Assembly (NCBI GenBank): GCA_002701145.1
Contig: PAEE01000064.1
Span: 2,990-10,738, forward strand
Origin: Methanobacteriota archaeon
GTDB taxonomy: Archaea > Thermoplasmatota > Poseidoniia > Poseidoniales > Poseidoniaceae
Reading direction: 5' to 3'
DNA length: 7,749 nt
Below the pieces are notes generated by a model. That model did no database searches and was not told where the DNA came from. It was given only the letters and a program-made list of their open reading frames with translations. Below are positions 5,327 through 7,749 of the stretch, in pieces. The position numbers and the translations under genes were made by a program. Every line of letters begins with the position of its first letter. Positions within the stretch are counted from its first letter, which is position 1.

Positions 5327-6676
5327 TCATTGAATTGCGTTGCGAGCAAGAGCGACAGCCTCATCGACTATTTCGCCTGAAACTCCGATGTGGTTAGCTG
5401 GGTCGAACATTTCTTCCAAATCTTCTGCACTGAAGGCGGCAGCAACCGCTGGTGTTCTTGCACAAACATCAATCAATTCTTCGCCATTTTCTATCGCTTC
5501 AAACGAAGCAGCACGAAGAATTTCATGCGCCTCATCACGACCGATTCCATGACCTACGAGTTCAATCATAACCTTCTCTGCCATGACTAAGCCCTTCTGA
5601 CTAGCGATGTTTGCTAGCATTCTGTCTCTGTCAACCCAAAGATTGGTCAAAACATTTGCTGTTTTGGCGATTACATCTTCACATAGTGCAGAACCATGTG
5701 ACAACGTGAACCTTTCACTACTGGAGTTTGCCAAATCTCTTTCATGCCAAAGAAGTGCATTTTCATATGTTGGAATTATGAAAGAACGTACAATCCTTGC
5801 TAGACCTGAAGCGTTTTCAGATTTGATTGGGTTTTTCTTGTGAGCCATAGTTGACGAACCCACTTGCTTTTTGACATCGAAACCTTCTCCGGCTTCTGCT
5901 ATCTCTGATCGCTGTAGATTGCGTACTTCCTGCAACACCTTTTCACATGTGCAAGCAACATTTGCAAGCCAAGAAACATACTCAACATATCTGTCCCTAC
6001 CTACAACTTGGGTTGTTGCAAGAGGAACCTGTAGCCCCAGGTGTGTTAGAATTAATCTTTGTAGTTCTCTCGCTCCATCTCCTTGTGCTGCACCAGTACC
6101 CACTGCACCCAAGAATTTGCCAACAGCAATACGTGGAGTGGCTTCGTCAAGGCGAATTAATTGTCTTCGCATCTCATCTAGCCAAACTGCAGTTTTGAGT
6201 CCGAATGTGATTGGAACCGCTGCTTGACCATGAGTTCTACCTAGCATTACAGTATCACGTTCTTTCTCAGCGAGGTTTGCAGTAACTTCAATGAGTTTGC
6301 AAAGTTGCTCACGTAGTAGAACAATGGAATCTCTTAGTTGTAAACCGACAGCTGTGTCGACGATATCATTCGACGTGGCACCTAAGTGAATACACCATCC
6401 GGCTTCACCTGCTGCTTCAGCCATAGCCTTTGTTAGAGCCATGATATCGTGTCTTGTTTCTGCTTCGATTTCAGATACTCTCTCTTTGGTTACAACGCTA
6501 GGCACAGCGATCTCTGCAACCTTAGCGTAGTCTTCTTCGGAGACTTTCCCCATCTCTTTGTGAGCCCATACTAGAGCTCTTTCAACCTCTAATTGGCGCT
6601 GGTGCCGACCAAGTTCGGACCAGATTTCTTTGAAGTCTTTGCAGCCGTATCGATAATCAAGTGGGCAGAAGGCCAT
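5327..6676 (-). CDS. purB: Adenylosuccinate lyase
   Basis: PurB catalyses two fumarate-releasing steps in the cytoplasm: SAICAR to AICAR in purine synthesis, and adenylosuccinate to AMP. The 449-residue protein has the normal archaeal length and N-terminus (MAFCPLDYRYG). Visible family landmarks are TRHDIMA (His76), HLGATSNDIVDTA (His97), GRTHGQAAVPITFG (His149, the catalytic acid region) and the fumarase/ASL superfamily signature GSSTMAHKKNP at 273-283, with the catalytic Ser in the flexible loop. In the signature the commoner Met-Pro is Met-Ala. I chose the ATG at 6674-6676 because it matches the family N-terminus and has AGGGGG 8 bases upstream. In-frame ATGs at 6703 and 6709 and a TTG at 6721 would add 9-15 residues. 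It lies 66 bases downstream of dph6 on the same strand, with its own likely promoter. It converges on the four-span protein gene. Confidence 0.97.
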   Translation of the reverse strand: MAFCPLDYRYGCKDFKEIWSELGRHQRQLEVERALVWAHKEMGKVSEEDYAKVAEIAVPSVVTKERVSEIEAETRHDIMALTKAMAEAAGEAGWCIHLGATSNDIVDTAVGLQLRDSIVLLREQLCKLIEVTANLAEKERDTVMLGRTHGQAAVPITFGLKTAVWLDEMRRQLIRLDEATPRIAVGKFLGAVGTGAAQGDGARELQRLILTHLGLQVPLATTQVVGRDRYVEYVSWLANVACTCEKVLQEVRNLQRSEIAEAGEGFDVKKQVGSSTMAHKKNPIKSENASGLARIVRSFIIPTYENALLWHERDLANSSSERFTLSHGSALCEDVIAKTANVLTNLWVDRDRMLANIASQKGLVMAEKVMIELVGHGIGRDEAHEILRAASFEAIENGEELIDVCARTPAVAAAFSAEDLEEMFDPANHIGVSGEIVDEAVALARNAIQ

Positions 6677-6684
6677 GTATGAGT

Positions 6685-6690
6685 CCCCCT
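6685..6690 (-). promoter_or_regulatory. Shine-Dalgarno site deciding the purB start
   Basis: On the minus strand AGGGGG (one mismatch to AGGAGG) lies 8 bases before the ATG at 6674-6676. None of the upstream in-frame candidates has such a site, so it supports the shorter, family-like N-terminus. Confidence 0.5.
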
Positions 6691-6736
6691 GACCGGAGGA
6701 CATGAACATTCCGCGTGGCAAATGTCTGTAATTTGA

Positions 6737-6747
6737 CCAAAATTATT
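6737..6747 (-). promoter_or_regulatory. Possible purB TATA box overlapping the dph6 stop codon
   Basis: The minus strand reads CAATAATTTTG here, spanning the dph6 TAA. A start site about 26 bases downstream would give purB a leader of roughly 40 bases that includes the AGGGGG site. purB could then be transcribed independently of dph6. Readthrough from dph6 remains possible across only 66 bases. Confidence 0.3.
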
Positions 6748-7390
6748 GGAATTCAAGATGGCCTCTAACACCATCCCAGTGTATTTCGTATTGCAAATCT
6801 AGAGAGCCATTCATGTGTGGGCCAGCGGTAACTAATGTTTCATATTCCCCGCCTTCACCATCAACATTGAATCTATATTTCGCAGCAAGTAAAGATAATT
6901 CTTCTAAGGAATCAGTAGTTAATGTGTGACCTAACCACTCTTTACCTAACCCCTCTGAAGATACTCCTGAAATCATAACTTGGAATCCATTCTCTACCAA
7001 ACCAGACATGTGAGATTCACTAGATTGGTGCCATAAGGGTGTAAAGGATTTGATTCCTAGTCTTTCTGCCATTCTCTCGATTCGTGTCTTCTGATAATCA
7101 GAGCGTAATGCTCCTGAAACAATCGCATCGATGTCCAGTTCTTTTAGCCCGTTCTCTAAATCGGTTATCTCCTCATCAGGAACACCTTGGCTACTCACGG
7201 AAAGCCATTGACAATTACACAATTCGGCTTGCCTTTCGACCAATGACACACCAGGTATCTGGAACATCCAAGAATCATCACCCTCTACTAATACAGTAAC
7301 TAGGTGAGTTAAGTCCCAGCCCTTGCATTGAGCCCACCATATTGCGGCGCTACTATCTTTGCCACCACTGGATAGTACTGCTACTTTCAC
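6743..7390 (-). CDS. dph6: Diphthine--ammonia ligase family protein (Dph6, ATP-PPi superfamily)
   Basis: The 215-residue product belongs to the DUF71/MJ0570 ATP pyrophosphatase family, which includes Dph6. Dph6 uses ATP and ammonium to amidate diphthine on elongation factor 2, completing diphthamide. The PP-loop SSGGKDSS is at 7-14. Next come [10 protein letters not shown] (38-47, family pattern SxMFHxP), [22 protein letters not shown] (91-112, family VSGAIxSxYQxxRVExxCxxLG) and PLWHQ (118-122). The diagnostic [10 protein letters not shown] is at 178-187. I chose the GTG at 7388-7390 because it yields the family N-terminus ([13 protein letters not shown]). A GTG at 7483 would add 31 residues of unlikely sequence that overlap psmA. 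There is no SD at a good distance, while an AT-rich element sits about 27 bases upstream, so a leaderless mRNA is likely. Some family members act on other substrates, so the diphthamide role is inferred. Confidence 0.9.
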   Translation of the reverse strand: MKVAVLSSGGKDSSAAIWWAQCKGWDLTHLVTVLVEGDDSWMFQIPGVSLVERQAELCNCQWLSVSSQGVPDEEITDLENGLKELDIDAIVSGALRSDYQKTRIERMAERLGIKSFTPLWHQSSESHMSGLVENGFQVMISGVSSEGLGKEWLGHTLTTDSLEELSLLAAKYRFNVDGEGGEYETLVTAGPHMNGSLDLQYEIHWDGVRGHLEFQ

Positions 7391-7410
7391 ATGCCCCCCA
7401 TCCCGCCAAG

Positions 7411-7420
7411 GTTGATAAGA
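7411..7420. promoter_or_regulatory. Shared AT-rich promoter element between dph6 and psmA
   Basis: GTTGATAAGA is the only AT-rich island in an otherwise GC-rich 54-base divergent gap. Its centre is about 26-28 bases from both the dph6 GTG (7390, minus strand) and the proposed psmA GTG (7445, plus strand). That is the distance of an archaeal TATA box from a leaderless start in each direction. One element could serve both genes, or two overlapping boxes could compete. Neither orientation matches the TATA consensus well. Confidence 0.35.
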
Positions 7421-7444
7421 CCCCGACCCGGACAGCGGTCTGAG

Positions 7445-7749
7445 GTGCAGACTTTGCAGCCAAGCGGAAGAGGATATGACCACGGAATTACTACATTCAG
7501 CCCAGATGGAAGATTGTTTCAGGTAGAATATGCAAGAGAGAGTGTAAAGAGAGGTACAACAACTGCTGGACTAAAGTTCAGAGATGGTGTTGTACTTGTT
7601 TGCGATAAGCGAATTGCTAGCAGACTAATCATTCCTGAGTCTATTGAAAAGATGTTCAAAATTGATGGCCACGTAGGTATTGCAACCAGCGGATTGGTTG
7701 CAGATGCAAGACAATTAGTCGCTCGTGCAAGAGTTGAAGCTCAAATCAA
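7445..7749 (+). CDS. psmA: Proteasome alpha subunit (3' end outside window)
   Basis: The first ~101 residues of the archaeal 20S proteasome alpha subunit are visible. Seven copies form each outer ring, which gates entry to the proteolytic chamber and docks the PAN/Cdc48 ATPases. The family signature [20 protein letters not shown] runs from residue 10 to 29, followed by [16 protein letters not shown] and [15 protein letters not shown]. Next is SIEKMFKID, with Lys69 at the position that receives the ATPase HbYX tail in Thermoplasma. TSGLVADAR follows at 81-89. Tyr11 and Asp12 correspond to gate residues near the N-terminus. The GTG at 7445 gives the usual ~10 residues before YD. An in-frame ATG at 7391 would add 18 Pro/Arg-rich residues and touch the dph6 start, so I prefer the GTG. 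The protein runs off the right edge and is otherwise intact. Confidence 0.95.
   Translation, partial: MQTLQPSGRGYDHGITTFSPDGRLFQVEYARESVKRGTTTAGLKFRDGVVLVCDKRIASRLIIPESIEKMFKIDGHVGIATSGLVADARQLVARARVEAQI

Noticed and set aside
5871..6227. Ser/Pro/Cys-rich plus-strand frames opposite purB.
   Set aside because: They are shadows of the purB coding sequence; composition and content are unlike a real protein.
1..7749. tRNA genes, CRISPR arrays, insertion sequences, toxin-antitoxin or defence genes.
   Set aside because: Nearly all of the window is covered by coding sequence. The gaps are under 90 bases and show no cloverleaf, spaced direct repeats or terminal inverted repeats, and no protein shows a transposase, nuclease or toxin motif.

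Overview
The window reads as archaeal chromosome, most likely a marine planktonic euryarchaeon of the Marine Group II / Poseidoniales type. The strongest evidence is a tRNA-Ile2 agmatinylcytidine synthetase (TiaS, known only from archaea), an archaeal-type proteasome alpha subunit, a Dph6-type diphthamide ligase, an archaeosortase-family membrane enzyme, and the tail of a surface protein with Asp-rich thrombospondin type 3 repeats. The lineage is inferred from gene content and style (moderately AT-rich, very compact, many small membrane proteins with acidic tails). It is not proven by a marker-gene tree.

Layout, left to right. (1) 2-406 (+): the 3' end of a large calcium-binding-repeat surface protein, with one membrane span and a cytoplasmic tail. 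(2) 407-1333 (-): archaeosortase/exosortase-family protease-transpeptidase, tail to tail with (1). (3) 1410-2009 and 2012-3124 (+): a tight pair of a GmhB-like HAD phosphatase and tiaS. (4) 3165-3398 (+): a 77-residue single-span membrane protein. (5) 4523-3399 (-): a pair of a two-CBS-domain protein followed by a RecA/RadA-fold protein with a ruined Walker A motif. (6) 4609-4824 (+): a 71-residue tail-anchored protein with some resemblance to Sec61-beta. (7) 4897-5325 (+): a four-span membrane protein of unknown function. (8) 6676-5327 (-): purB, adenylosuccinate lyase. (9) 7390-6743 (-): dph6. (10) 7445-7749 (+): the start of psmA, cut by the window edge.

The genes are mostly unrelated housekeeping functions: codon decoding (tiaS), EF-2 modification (dph6), purine synthesis (purB) and protein turnover (psmA). 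A possible cell-surface section sits at the left end. Packing is extreme. The three convergent gene pairs have 0, 0 and 1 bases between stop codons, so any 3' untranslated RNA must run antisense into the neighbour. Several starts have an AT-rich, TATA-like element about 27-33 bases upstream and no Shine-Dalgarno sequence, which fits leaderless or very short-leader transcripts. The internal tiaS start and the purB start do have SD-like sequences.

I found no tRNA, rRNA, CRISPR array, insertion sequence or long repeat. No stretch over 300 bases lacks a gene. I did not find a convincing new defence or mobile system. The items most worth a second look are the CBS / degenerate RecA-fold pair, the possible Sec61-beta, the archaeosortase next to a surface protein, and the back-to-back dph6/psmA promoter.
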